A stretch of DNA of 7,641 bases from the NCBI GenBank assembly GCA_002683395.1, contig NYTG01000084.1:1-7641 (forward strand). The letters run 5' to 3'. The stretch's first letter is position 1, and every line of letters starts with the position of its first letter. The stretch is from Halieaceae bacterium (GTDB taxonomy: Bacteria; Pseudomonadota; Gammaproteobacteria; Pseudomonadales; Halieaceae). Below the pieces are notes generated by a model. The model had not been told where the DNA came from, made no database searches, and worked only from the letters and a program-made list of their open reading frames with translations. The position numbers and the translations under genes are program-made. Shown piece by piece: positions 1 to 6,065 of this stretch.

Positions 1-78
1 ACCTCTGACCACGTTGATGCGCTGGTTTCAGATGCTCGCAGCGTAGCGATAGGAGAGCGTTCCGCGGGTGGCCAGTAA
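1..78 (+). CDS. Possible 3' end of an upstream gene (partial)
   Basis: Reading from base 1, the + strand is open for 25 codons and ends in TAA at 76-78. The residues read TSDHVDALVSDARSVAIGER and then SAGGQ. The product is not recognisable from so short a tail. The next + frame is also open from base 2 but stops at TAG 44-46. A minus-strand frame beginning with ATG at 88 runs off the window edge without a stop. The coding frame is therefore not certain. The 50 bases between this stop and the lipoprotein gene contain no terminator-like hairpin, so co-transcription with the following gene is possible. Confidence 0.3.
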   Translation, partial: TSDHVDALVSDARSVAIGERSAGGQ

Positions 79-128
79 CCCTTGGCATGATAGGGTGGTG
101 ACTTCCATTTTAGGGCTGAGGAGTAGTC

Positions 129-1814
129 ATGCTGTCACTATTTAAAAAAGCGGCGTGCGTTACTTGCCTTGGTTTAATCGGGTGCGGCGGAGACCCAGCG
201 ACTGATGCGCCAGACTCGCTGGTGAGCGATCTCGCGCAACGTGCGGGCGCGCCTTTATTCGAAGGGTTGGGGACTTTCCATATGCCGGTGACCACGGTCG
301 ACCCTGACGCTCAGCGCTATTTTGATCAGGGTATGGTGCTGGCTTTCGGCTTTAACCATGCCGAGTCCATTCGCAGCTTTCGTGCGGCACAGACACTCGA
401 TCCTACTTGTGCGATGTGTTTTTGGGGCGAGGCGCTTGCGACCGGCCCCAACATTAACGTGACCAGTAATGGCAGGGCTATCATGTCTGCTGATGAGCGG
501 GTCGGCGCCCGTGCGGCAATTGATAAAGCGCTCGGCTTGTTGGCGGGCCTGACAGAAAAAGAACAGGATTGGATTCGGGCGCTTGATCAGCGTTACGACG
601 GCGATCCTGAGTCGGCGCGGGAACCGCTTGATCGCGCCTGGGCCGATGCGCTGGGAACGATGGCAAAGCAGTATCCCGAGGACACCACGGTCGCCTCAAT
701 CTATGCAGAAGCACTGATGAACACGATGCCCTGGGACTATTGGGGCCCGAGGGGTGAAGCGAAGCCGGATACCCAGGCGGTGATTGCCAGCCTTGAGCGC
801 GTGATGGCGGCGGACCCCGACCATCCCCTTGCCCTGCACCTCTACATCCACGCCCTGGAGGCCTCCTCAAATGTACAGAAGGCCGAGCCGGCAGCAGACC
901 GACTTTCTGGCCTGGTGCCCGGATCTGGCCATCTGGTGCATATGCCCAGCCATATCTATTTTCGGGTTGGGCGATATCAGGACTCAGCTCTGGCTAACAT
1001 CCGTGCCGCTGAAGTCGATGAGGCCTACATTGCGCAGTGCAACGCACAGGGTTTTTATCCAGCATTGTATTACCCGCACAACATTCATTTTTTGTGGGCA
1101 TCGGCGACCATGCAGGGCCAGAGCGAGCTGTCGCTGGAGAGTGCACGACGGGTCGTGGCGAATGTGCGTATCGAGCAGGTGGAGCAGTTCCCGACGATCC
1201 AGTTTTTCCGCACGGTACCCATGCTGTCACTGGTGCGGTTTGCTCGCTGGGAAGCGATTCTCGCTGAGCCCGAACCGCATGCGCCTTTTGCCTTTGCTCG
1301 AGCGATTTGGCACTACGGAAGGGGAGTGGCCTATGCCGCGACTGGGCAGCCCGAGTTGGCGATGGTTGAGCTGGAGGCTATCGAGGCCCTTGAGCCAGAC
1401 GTAGACGAGATCTTCATGGGTAATGTGTACCCGGCCAAAGATCTGCTGGGGATCGCGAAGGCCTTGTTACGGGGAGAGTGGGCGTATCGACAGGCCAACG
1501 CTGGGGAGGCGGTCGAGCACTTTGCCGAGGCGGTGGCGATGCAGGACAGGTTGCCCTACACGGAGCCACCCTTTTGGTACTACCCGACGCGGCAGTCGCT
1601 CGGCGCCGCGCTGCTGGCCGATGGTCGGGCTGAAGAGGCGCAGGCGGTGTTCGAGGCTGACCTGAAGCAGTACCCGATGAACGGTTGGTCTACCTTTGGC
1701 TTGGCCGAGGCGATGCAAGCTCAGGGTGACGAGGCAGGAGCGAAAAAAGCACTCGGCCGATTTGACACGCTGTGGCAGTTCGCGGATGTGACGCTGAGCA
1801 CCTCAATTCTTTAA
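129..1814 (+). CDS. TPR-repeat outer-membrane lipoprotein with Cys/His motifs
   Basis: This is a 561-residue predicted lipoprotein of unknown function. A basic start (KK at 6-7) and a short hydrophobic stretch lead to the lipobox LIGC, so Cys19 would be lipidated. Gly at +2, not Asp, predicts sorting to the outer membrane. Most of the rest is helical with TPR-like repeats, clearest near 61-94, 182-200, 394-424 and 484-545. Two motifs are unusual for a plain TPR scaffold. DPTCAMCFWGEAL (91-103) has a CxxC next to a Trp. A His-rich stretch has HPLALHLYIHALEA (232-245), then GHLVHMPSHIYFRVGRY (267-283), then PHNIH (316-320). I infer a metal-, cofactor- or substrate-binding role. Similar CxxC-Trp motifs occur in other bacterial TPR proteins known to me only as uncharacterised. 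The start is supported by the ribosome site GAGGAG (118-123), five bases before ATG. An EthD-domain gene follows after 53 bases with no visible terminator. Confidence 0.85.
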   Translation: MLSLFKKAACVTCLGLIGCGGDPATDAPDSLVSDLAQRAGAPLFEGLGTFHMPVTTVDPDAQRYFDQGMVLAFGFNHAESIRSFRAAQTLDPTCAMCFWGEALATGPNINVTSNGRAIMSADERVGARAAIDKALGLLAGLTEKEQDWIRALDQRYDGDPESAREPLDRAWADALGTMAKQYPEDTTVASIYAEALMNTMPWDYWGPRGEAKPDTQAVIASLERVMAADPDHPLALHLYIHALEASSNVQKAEPAADRLSGLVPGSGHLVHMPSHIYFRVGRYQDSALANIRAAEVDEAYIAQCNAQGFYPALYYPHNIHFLWASATMQGQSELSLESARRVVANVRIEQVEQFPTIQFFRTVPMLSLVRFARWEAILAEPEPHAPFAFARAIWHYGRGVAYAATGQPELAMVELEAIEALEPDVDEIFMGNVYPAKDLLGIAKALLRGEWAYRQANAGEAVEHFAEAVAMQDRLPYTEPPFWYYPTRQSLGAALLADGRAEEAQAVFEADLKQYPMNGWSTFGLAEAMQAQGDEAGAKKALGRFDTLWQFADVTLSTSIL

Positions 1815-1857
1815 CTATTCAGCGCTCGTTGGCTGGGGCAGTTAAGAACGCTGTAGA

Positions 1858-1863
1858 AGAGGA
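1858..1863 (+). promoter_or_regulatory. Ribosome binding site deciding the EthD gene start
   Basis: The sequence AGAGGA lies four bases before the ATG at 1868. The same frame is open from an ATG at 1772, but that start would overlap the lipoprotein gene by 43 bases and add 32 residues that do not belong to the EthD fold. The Shine-Dalgarno site and the EthD-typical beginning MIKLVTLL both favour 1868. Confidence 0.7.
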
Positions 1864-1867
1864 CACC

Positions 1868-2224
1868 ATGATCAAGCTTGTTACGTTGCTGACTAAAAGA
1901 TCCGGGATGTCGCGCGAGGCATTCATTGAGCATTACGAGACTCACCATAAAAAAATTGGTGAGAAGTATCTTGCGGGGTACGCGGTGAAGTACCAGCGGC
2001 GTTACCTCAATGTTGCTGATTCGGCTCATCACGCTCCAGAAGAGCTGCCTTTTGATGTGCTGATGGAGATCTGGTTCCCCGATCAGGCCCGCATGGACGC
2101 TGCGATGGCGTTGATTGGGTCTGAGGCAGCGCAAGCGGAAATCATCGCCGACGAGGCGCGTCTTTTCGACCGCGATCTCATTCGTAGCTACGTTGTCGAG
2201 GAATACGAATCGGAAATGCCCTGA
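1868..2224 (+). CDS. EthD domain-containing protein
   Basis: This 118-residue soluble protein fits the EthD family, dimeric alpha-beta barrels of about 100 residues in the ferredoxin-like superfamily. The first strand MIKLVTLLTK (1-10) is followed by a Ser-Arg-Glu helix start and the His-rich helix FIEHYETHHKKIG (19-31), the family hallmark. A second strand follows around KYQRRYLNV (41-49), a third around FDVLMEIWF (62-70), and a helix covers 72-95. EthD proteins were named from the ethyl tert-butyl ether degradation cluster. Relatives are small accessory proteins or polyketide-type enzymes, so the family alone does not fix a reaction. The gene lies 53 bases after the TPR lipoprotein gene in the same direction with no terminator between, so the two are probably one operon. 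No signal peptide is visible, so this protein should be cytoplasmic while its partner is exported. Confidence 0.85.
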   Translation: MIKLVTLLTKRSGMSREAFIEHYETHHKKIGEKYLAGYAVKYQRRYLNVADSAHHAPEELPFDVLMEIWFPDQARMDAAMALIGSEAAQAEIIADEARLFDRDLIRSYVVEEYESEMP

Positions 2225-2244
2225 CCGCAGACCGCGACGGATTC

Positions 2245-2260
2245 GCGCCTAGCGCATTTT
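2245..2260 (+). terminator. Weak possible terminator after the EthD gene
   Basis: GCGC-CTA-GCGC (2245-2255) followed by ATTTT (2256-2260) could form a short hairpin with a small T run, 20 bases after the EthD stop codon. The stem is only four pairs and the loop only three bases, so it is marginal. It sits in the 49-base convergent gap between the EthD and acyl-CoA synthetase genes, where a terminator would be expected. No T run follows the hairpin on the other strand. Confidence 0.22.
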
Positions 2261-2273
2261 GTCGGGACGCTCT

Positions 2274-3926
2274 TTAGTCAAGCCAGTGAAGCTGAATTGT
2301 TCCCGTCTCTGCGCCTTCCCGGGCAATACGCTCTGCGGATTCGCCAAATTTATTTTCAATCTGCTCGCGGCGGATCTTCATGGTCGGGGTCAGAATCTCG
2401 TTTTCGATGGTCCAGGGTTCGCGGCTGAAAATTACCGCGCCAATGCGCGCGTGTTTTTCAATTTCGCCGTTGATTGAGTCGACCGTCGCTAAAGCAGCGG
2501 CCTCTACCTCCTCTTTGGGCAGGGCGCGTGCGGGTTCGTTAAGCACCGTGACCATTACCGTCTTTGAGTAACCCCGGCCTAACAGGCACTGTTGTTCAGA
2601 ATGCGGGTTGTCGGCGAAGAGACCCTCGATTGGCGGTGGGGCCACGAACTTGCCTTGAATGGTCTTAAAATAATCTTTGACCCGCCCGGTAATGAAAATA
2701 AAGCCATCGTCATCGATTCGCACTTTGTCGCCCGTGTGTAGCCAACCATCCTGCCAGAGCTCCGCGGTCTTCTCGGGGCGATTGTAGTATCCGGGCGTGC
2801 AGCCTTCTGCCTTGATCAAGAGTTCGTCGTTGTCCCCAATTTTGACTTCGACTTCACCGGCGGGTCTGCCGATGGAACCGATGCGGCGGTCTTCTGGGTC
2901 GGTAATAATGAGTCCCATTGCTTCGGTCTGTCCGAAACCCTCACAGAGCTTTACGCCCACTTCATCCCACCACTCAATCAAAGAGGGTGGAGTGGGGGCG
3001 GCGGCGGTCAGACAATATTCAACTTCATCCATTCCCAGCGCACCCCTTACCAGAGTTTGTACCCCGGCTCGGTCGCTTGCGAGCGCTGTTGCCAATGCCT
3101 CTGCGCCCCCAAACTTGGCCGTAATCGATTGCCGGAGTTGCTCCCAGACTCGGGGTGGGCCGAAAAAAATATTCGGTCGGCATTGGGGAAGATCCCGCGC
3201 CAGCGTCTCGAGCGATTCGTTAAACCAGATCTCGCCCCCTGTATTGATCGATGAGAATTCAACGATCTGGCGCTCAGCGATATGGGGGAGCGGCAGGTAG
3301 CTGAACCACCTCGGCTGTTCACGTTGTGTGAAAAGGTATTGGCACCGACGCATGGGAATCAGATTGGTGGCGTGGGTCTGTATGACCCCCTTCGGCACGC
3401 CGGTTGTGCCCGATGTGAATACCAGAGAGACGACGTCATCGGGACCGGGTTCATAAACGGGCGCCTCCCTAGAGGCGGCTGCGACGAGATCCTCCCATTT
3501 TGTATGAGGCAGGTCGCAATCGACCCCCGGCAGCGTAATCAGCACGCAGCCCTTCGGGAGGACCTCTTTTACGCTGCGCCAGTTTTCGGTCTCGCCGAGA
3601 AACAGCACCTTGGTATCGGTAAAGCTAAGGATGTATTCGGCGGTTGCCTGAGCGTGAGTGGTAAAAAGCGGCACCGTAACGTTACCCGAGTGAATGATCC
3701 CCATGTCGGCCATGATCCAGTGGGCTCGATTTCGGGAGAGCAGCGCCATCCGCTCACCGTGCCCAAACTCTGCTTCGAGCCAGGCAGCAACGCGGTCGAT
3801 CTCGGCCACCGCAGCACCCCAGGTGTACTCTGTAGCGCCTGATTCAGACAGATCGCGCATCCATACCTGCTCGGGTTGCGACGCCGCCCAGTGGCGTGCC
3901 TGCTCGGTAAGAGTGGAGTGCTGCAT
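2274..3926 (-). CDS. Long-chain acyl-CoA synthetase (AMP-binding family)
   Basis: This 550-residue ANL-superfamily enzyme is predicted to activate a fatty acid with ATP to an acyl-adenylate and then form the CoA thioester. The P-loop TSGTTGVPKG is at 171-180. The A5 motif GFGQTEA is at 330-336, WLHTGD at 395-400 and the hinge GRVKDYFKT at 414-422. The C-terminal catalytic lysine is Lys517 in LTPTMK. The segment KTIQGKFVAPPPIE (421-434) resembles the KT-x-x-GK-x-x-AP-x-x-IE signature of long-chain FACS proteins (Faa1/FadD15 type) and argues against an acetyl-CoA or amino-acid adenylating enzyme. Length is slightly short for bacterial enzymes of about 600 residues, with no motif missing. No signal peptide is seen. 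Start choice is supported by AAAGGAA (3935-3941), eight bases upstream. The gene is divergent from the MAPEG gene and convergent with the EthD gene, so it is probably monocistronic. Exact chain-length preference cannot be read from the sequence. Confidence 0.9.
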   Translation of the reverse strand: MQHSTLTEQARHWAASQPEQVWMRDLSESGATEYTWGAAVAEIDRVAAWLEAEFGHGERMALLSRNRAHWIMADMGIIHSGNVTVPLFTTHAQATAEYILSFTDTKVLFLGETENWRSVKEVLPKGCVLITLPGVDCDLPHTKWEDLVAAASREAPVYEPGPDDVVSLVFTSGTTGVPKGVIQTHATNLIPMRRCQYLFTQREQPRWFSYLPLPHIAERQIVEFSSINTGGEIWFNESLETLARDLPQCRPNIFFGPPRVWEQLRQSITAKFGGAEALATALASDRAGVQTLVRGALGMDEVEYCLTAAAPTPPSLIEWWDEVGVKLCEGFGQTEAMGLIITDPEDRRIGSIGRPAGEVEVKIGDNDELLIKAEGCTPGYYNRPEKTAELWQDGWLHTGDKVRIDDDGFIFITGRVKDYFKTIQGKFVAPPPIEGLFADNPHSEQQCLLGRGYSKTVMVTVLNEPARALPKEEVEAAALATVDSINGEIEKHARIGAVIFSREPWTIENEILTPTMKIRREQIENKFGESAERIAREGAETGTIQLHWLD

Positions 3927-4146
3927 GCGATCGGTTCCTTTGGGCTGATGGTGCTCGGGTCTGGGTCAACGTGTACTGGCCGCGAAACGGCCTTATTGGG
4001 CTGCTCGCTGCGGGTAAGCTTTACATTAGTCGGTGCGAGTAGCCAATTCCAGCCCCGAACAGTGTTAACAGCGGATGTCGTGTGAGCGAAGCTGAGCGCG
4101 TGCGGGTATAGTGCCGCGGACCTGCGCAACTTATTGCGTTCATAAC
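3927..4146. promoter_or_regulatory. Divergent control region between acyl-CoA synthetase and MAPEG genes
   Basis: About 220 bases separate the two divergent start regions and I find no convincing gene in them. The region must hold at least one promoter for each direction. On the + strand a good -10-like TATAGT is at 4107-4112. On the minus strand I see only poor sigma70-like boxes. Two small symmetrical elements are present: GGCCG-CGAAA-CGGCC (3978-3992), able to form a five-pair hairpin in the synthetase leader, and the perfect palindrome TGTTAACA (4063-4070). Either could be an operator or chance. Several minus-strand frames run into this region, but they overlap the synthetase and look like shadows. 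Confidence 0.4.
4107..4112 (+). promoter_or_regulatory. Candidate -10 box for the MAPEG gene
   Basis: TATAGT matches the sigma70 -10 consensus at five of six positions. Transcription would begin near 4119, giving a leader of roughly 40 bases before the likely start codon. No good -35 box is visible at 16-18 bases upstream, so the promoter would be weak or activator-dependent. Confidence 0.35.
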
Positions 4147-4153
4147 AAAGGGG
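4147..4153 (+). promoter_or_regulatory. Ribosome binding site deciding the MAPEG gene start
   Basis: AAAGGGG directly abuts an ATG at 4154 and stands six bases before a second in-frame ATG at 4160. A ribosome needs several bases between this site and the start codon, so 4160 is the likely start and 4154 is not. Confidence 0.7.
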
Positions 4154-4159
4154 ATGTCG

Positions 4160-4552
4160 ATGACTCCATTACTCGAAATCACGTTGTATTTCACGTTGCT
4201 GACGTTTGTAACAGTGGTCCTGGGCGCAGCGATTCGCAACCAGGAGTGGACAAAAGAGGGCCGCGAGATCGGGTTAGGGAACCGCGATAATCTCAGAACG
4301 GAGACGCCCATGGGTGGGCGGGCGGACCGTGCCGCGAAAAACTCCATCGAAGCACTGGTGTTTTTTGCCCCGCTTGCCGTGTTATCGCATTTGGCGGGCA
4401 TGGACGCTGAGGTGCTGCTGGGCGCTCAGATCGCTTTTTGGGCGAGAGTGGCTTATGTGCCTATCTACATCGCAGGCGTCAAGTACGTGCGCAGTCTGGT
4501 GTGGATTGTGGGCGTGGTGGGTTACGGGGTGATGGTATCGCATCTGCTTTGA
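4160..4552 (+). CDS. MAPEG family membrane protein
   Basis: This 130-residue integral membrane protein belongs to the MAPEG family (membrane-associated proteins in eicosanoid and glutathione metabolism). Members usually have about 130-150 residues and four helices, which fits here: roughly 3-25, 62-80, 85-107 and 109-129. The polar stretch after the first helix carries GNRD (40-43) and GRADRAAKNSIEAL (53-66). The Arg/Asn/Glu residues there (Arg54, Asn61, Glu64) are the family signature and lie where glutathione binds in characterised members. Some bacterial members have glutathione transferase or peroxidase activity, but many small ones are uncharacterised, so a detoxification or lipid-peroxide role is inference. 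The start at 4160 removes two residues (Met-Ser) from the longest reading. The gene is divergent from the acyl-CoA synthetase and ends 24 bases from the convergent DUF1415 gene, with no terminator hairpin seen in that gap. Confidence 0.88.
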   Translation: MTPLLEITLYFTLLTFVTVVLGAAIRNQEWTKEGREIGLGNRDNLRTETPMGGRADRAAKNSIEALVFFAPLAVLSHLAGMDAEVLLGAQIAFWARVAYVPIYIAGVKYVRSLVWIVGVVGYGVMVSHLL

Positions 4553-4576
4553 TCGCTCATCCGGCGGCCACCGATG

Positions 4577-5251
4577 TTAGGTTGCCGCGGGATCGGTAAA
4601 GCAGCTCCGCCATCGCGCTTTGAGAGCGGTGGTGCCTAAAGCACCCAGCGTAGTGACATTTCGCTCGGGGATTAACGCGGCGTCCTGCGTTGTCGCGACG
4701 GCGTCGCTGACGCTGGATTCCCGCAAGATATGCAGCATGGGAAACGGTGAGCGGTTGGTGTAGTTCTCTGCATCGTCGGGTTCGGTGTCGGAAAATTGAT
4801 ACTGCGGGTGAAATCCCACCAGCTGATAGATACCTTCCCAGCCCAACGCTTCGGTCAGACTCTGGGCGGTGTAGAGAAAATCATTAAAGTCTCGAAAATC
4901 GGGCATGCCGGCGGGCAAAATGAGAAAGCTCGTTTCGATATCTTGGCTGTTGTGGAGGAGCGTAATCTCCTCGCTCAGCGCGTGAAGAATGTTCTCGGGT
5001 TCCGAGTCCTCGAAGACGGTAAAACGCAGGCTATTGCGCATCACTTCTCGACGGGCAAACGGACACAGGTTGAGGTCAACGACAAAAGAGTTGATCCAGC
5101 GCCGCGTAATGTTGACGGTGGTGTCGATACTTGACGGTTCCTGATGATAACGGCGACGTGAGCTTTCGACAGAGATCGTCCAGCGCCTTATTGCATGCGG
5201 TATCTTAGAGCATGACGAGCGGGTTTGCTGACCAGACGGGGGCGACATCAT
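4577..5251 (-). CDS. DUF1415 family protein, start uncertain
   Basis: The longest reading gives 224 residues. Residues from about 46 onward match the DUF1415 family, conserved in proteobacteria with unknown function. Recognisable landmarks are RRWINSFVVDLNLCPFAR (50-67), DFRDFNDFL (118-126), GWEGIYQLVGFHPQYQFSDT (137-156) and DDAENYTNRSPFPMLHILRE (159-178). Conserved Cys63, His148 and Glu178 might form an active or metal site, but this is a guess. Family members are usually about 170-190 residues, with the first Trp 10-15 residues from the start. Here that Trp is residue 52, and the first 40 or so residues are Ser/Arg-rich and look untranslated. No in-frame ATG, GTG or TTG lies between the ATG codons at 5251 and 5248 and the conserved region. 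The ATG at 5251 has no ribosome site and overlaps the start codon of rlmA. The true start probably lies near 5110-5190. No signal peptide or membrane helix is seen. Confidence 0.8.
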   Translation of the reverse strand: MMSPPSGQQTRSSCSKIPHAIRRWTISVESSRRRYHQEPSSIDTTVNITRRWINSFVVDLNLCPFARREVMRNSLRFTVFEDSEPENILHALSEEITLLHNSQDIETSFLILPAGMPDFRDFNDFLYTAQSLTEALGWEGIYQLVGFHPQYQFSDTEPDDAENYTNRSPFPMLHILRESSVSDAVATTQDAALIPERNVTTLGALGTTALKARWRSCFTDPAAT

Positions 5252-6065
5252 GGTGTGGAAGTGTCCGAGTTGCGGACAGGCGCTTGAGGCGAGCGATGAT
5301 GGCTTGCTGTGCGCCGCAAACCACAGCTTTGATCGCGCGAAAGAGGGCTACGTTAACCTGCTCCCTGTGCAAAAAAAGCGGAGTAAGCGCCCGGGAGACA
5401 GCCTTGAGATGGTACTGGGTCGGCGAGTGGTACACGATGCAAGACTTTATCAGCCTCTGGCAGAGGCGCTCGGCGATGTGGTGTCTGCGAGACCTGGGAT
5501 CAGGACGCTATTGGATATTGGCTGCGGTGAGGGGTTTTACGGAGGGATGCTCTCGAGCCGATTGCCGCACCTGACGTGCTATGGCATCGATGTGGCGAAG
5601 CCCGCAGTCAAGTTGGCCGCCAAAACCTATCCGCATCAGCACTATGCCGTAGCAAGCTCGCGGGACCTGCCCGTCATCACCTCGTCGATTGATATGGCGC
5701 TGTGCGTTTTCTCCCCCTCCAATGATACGGAAATTAGCCGCGTGTTGCGGCCGGGCGGGTTTTACCTTGAGGTCGGGCCCGGGCCAGAACATCTTTGGCA
5801 GCTAAAAAGCGCACTGTACGAGCAGCCCCGTCAGCACAAACCCTCAAGACGACAAATGGTGGACGCGACTTTGGCAGACGAAGGCGAAGTCCGTTACGAC
5901 AGCACGCTGGATAATGGGTTGCTTCAGGCGCTGCTGGCAGCTACGCCCTTCGCTTTTAGGGGGCGACGGGAAAGCCGCGCAGCGCTAACGGCGCAATCTG
6001 ATTTTCTGGTCACGTTCGCCTTTTCCTGGCGTCTTTTTGTCTTGGGGGAGAAGGGGGCGCGTTAG
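5250..6065 (+). CDS. rlmA: 23S rRNA (guanine-N1) methyltransferase RlmA
   Basis: This 271-residue protein matches RlmA (RrmA), which transfers a methyl group from S-adenosylmethionine to N1 of G745 in helix 35 of 23S rRNA in Gram-negative bacteria. The N-terminal zinc finger is intact with Cys5, Cys8, Cys21 and His25, the same spacing as in the E. coli enzyme. It is followed by the characteristic AKEGYVNLLPVQKKRSKRPG (30-49). The class I SAM-binding motif LLDIGCGEGFYG is at 87-98, the acidic second strand YGIDVAKP is at 111-118 and RVLRPGGFYLEVGPG is at 164-178. Length agrees with the family (about 270). Start choice is supported by the zinc-finger spacing and a modest GGGGG (5238-5242) seven bases upstream. 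The 3' end overlaps dbpA tail-to-tail by 56 bases, and this shared part encodes the last 18 sense codons including a hydrophobic strand. Confidence 0.94.
   Translation: MVWKCPSCGQALEASDDGLLCAANHSFDRAKEGYVNLLPVQKKRSKRPGDSLEMVLGRRVVHDARLYQPLAEALGDVVSARPGIRTLLDIGCGEGFYGGMLSSRLPHLTCYGIDVAKPAVKLAAKTYPHQHYAVASSRDLPVITSSIDMALCVFSPSNDTEISRVLRPGGFYLEVGPGPEHLWQLKSALYEQPRQHKPSRRQMVDATLADEGEVRYDSTLDNGLLQALLAATPFAFRGRRESRAALTAQSDFLVTFAFSWRLFVLGEKGAR

Noticed and set aside
1..88. Minus-strand open frame from ATG at 88 off the window edge
   Set aside because: It has only 29 codons, rare codons (AGG, CTA) and a poorly placed GGAAG, and it competes with an equally open + frame.
82..111. TTGGCA ... CATTTT as a sigma70 promoter for the lipoprotein gene
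   Set aside because: The -10 match is poor, and the transcript would start on top of the ribosome binding site.
829..1404. 191-codon open frame on the + strand inside the TPR lipoprotein gene
   Set aside because: It is an out-of-frame shadow rich in Trp, Arg, Ser and Cys, typical of a shifted reading of high-GC coding DNA.
1772..1867. Upstream extension of the EthD gene
   Set aside because: It would overlap the lipoprotein gene and add non-family residues. The ATG at 1868 has its own ribosome site.
3282..3842. 186-codon open frame on the + strand
   Set aside because: It lies wholly antisense inside the acyl-CoA synthetase gene, has no recognisable domain and no convincing ribosome site. 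The synthetase has every family motif on the other strand.
3569..4129. 186-codon open frame on the minus strand reaching into the divergent intergenic region
   Set aside because: It overlaps the synthetase N-terminus in another frame. The protein shows no family features, and the synthetase start has a good Shine-Dalgarno site.
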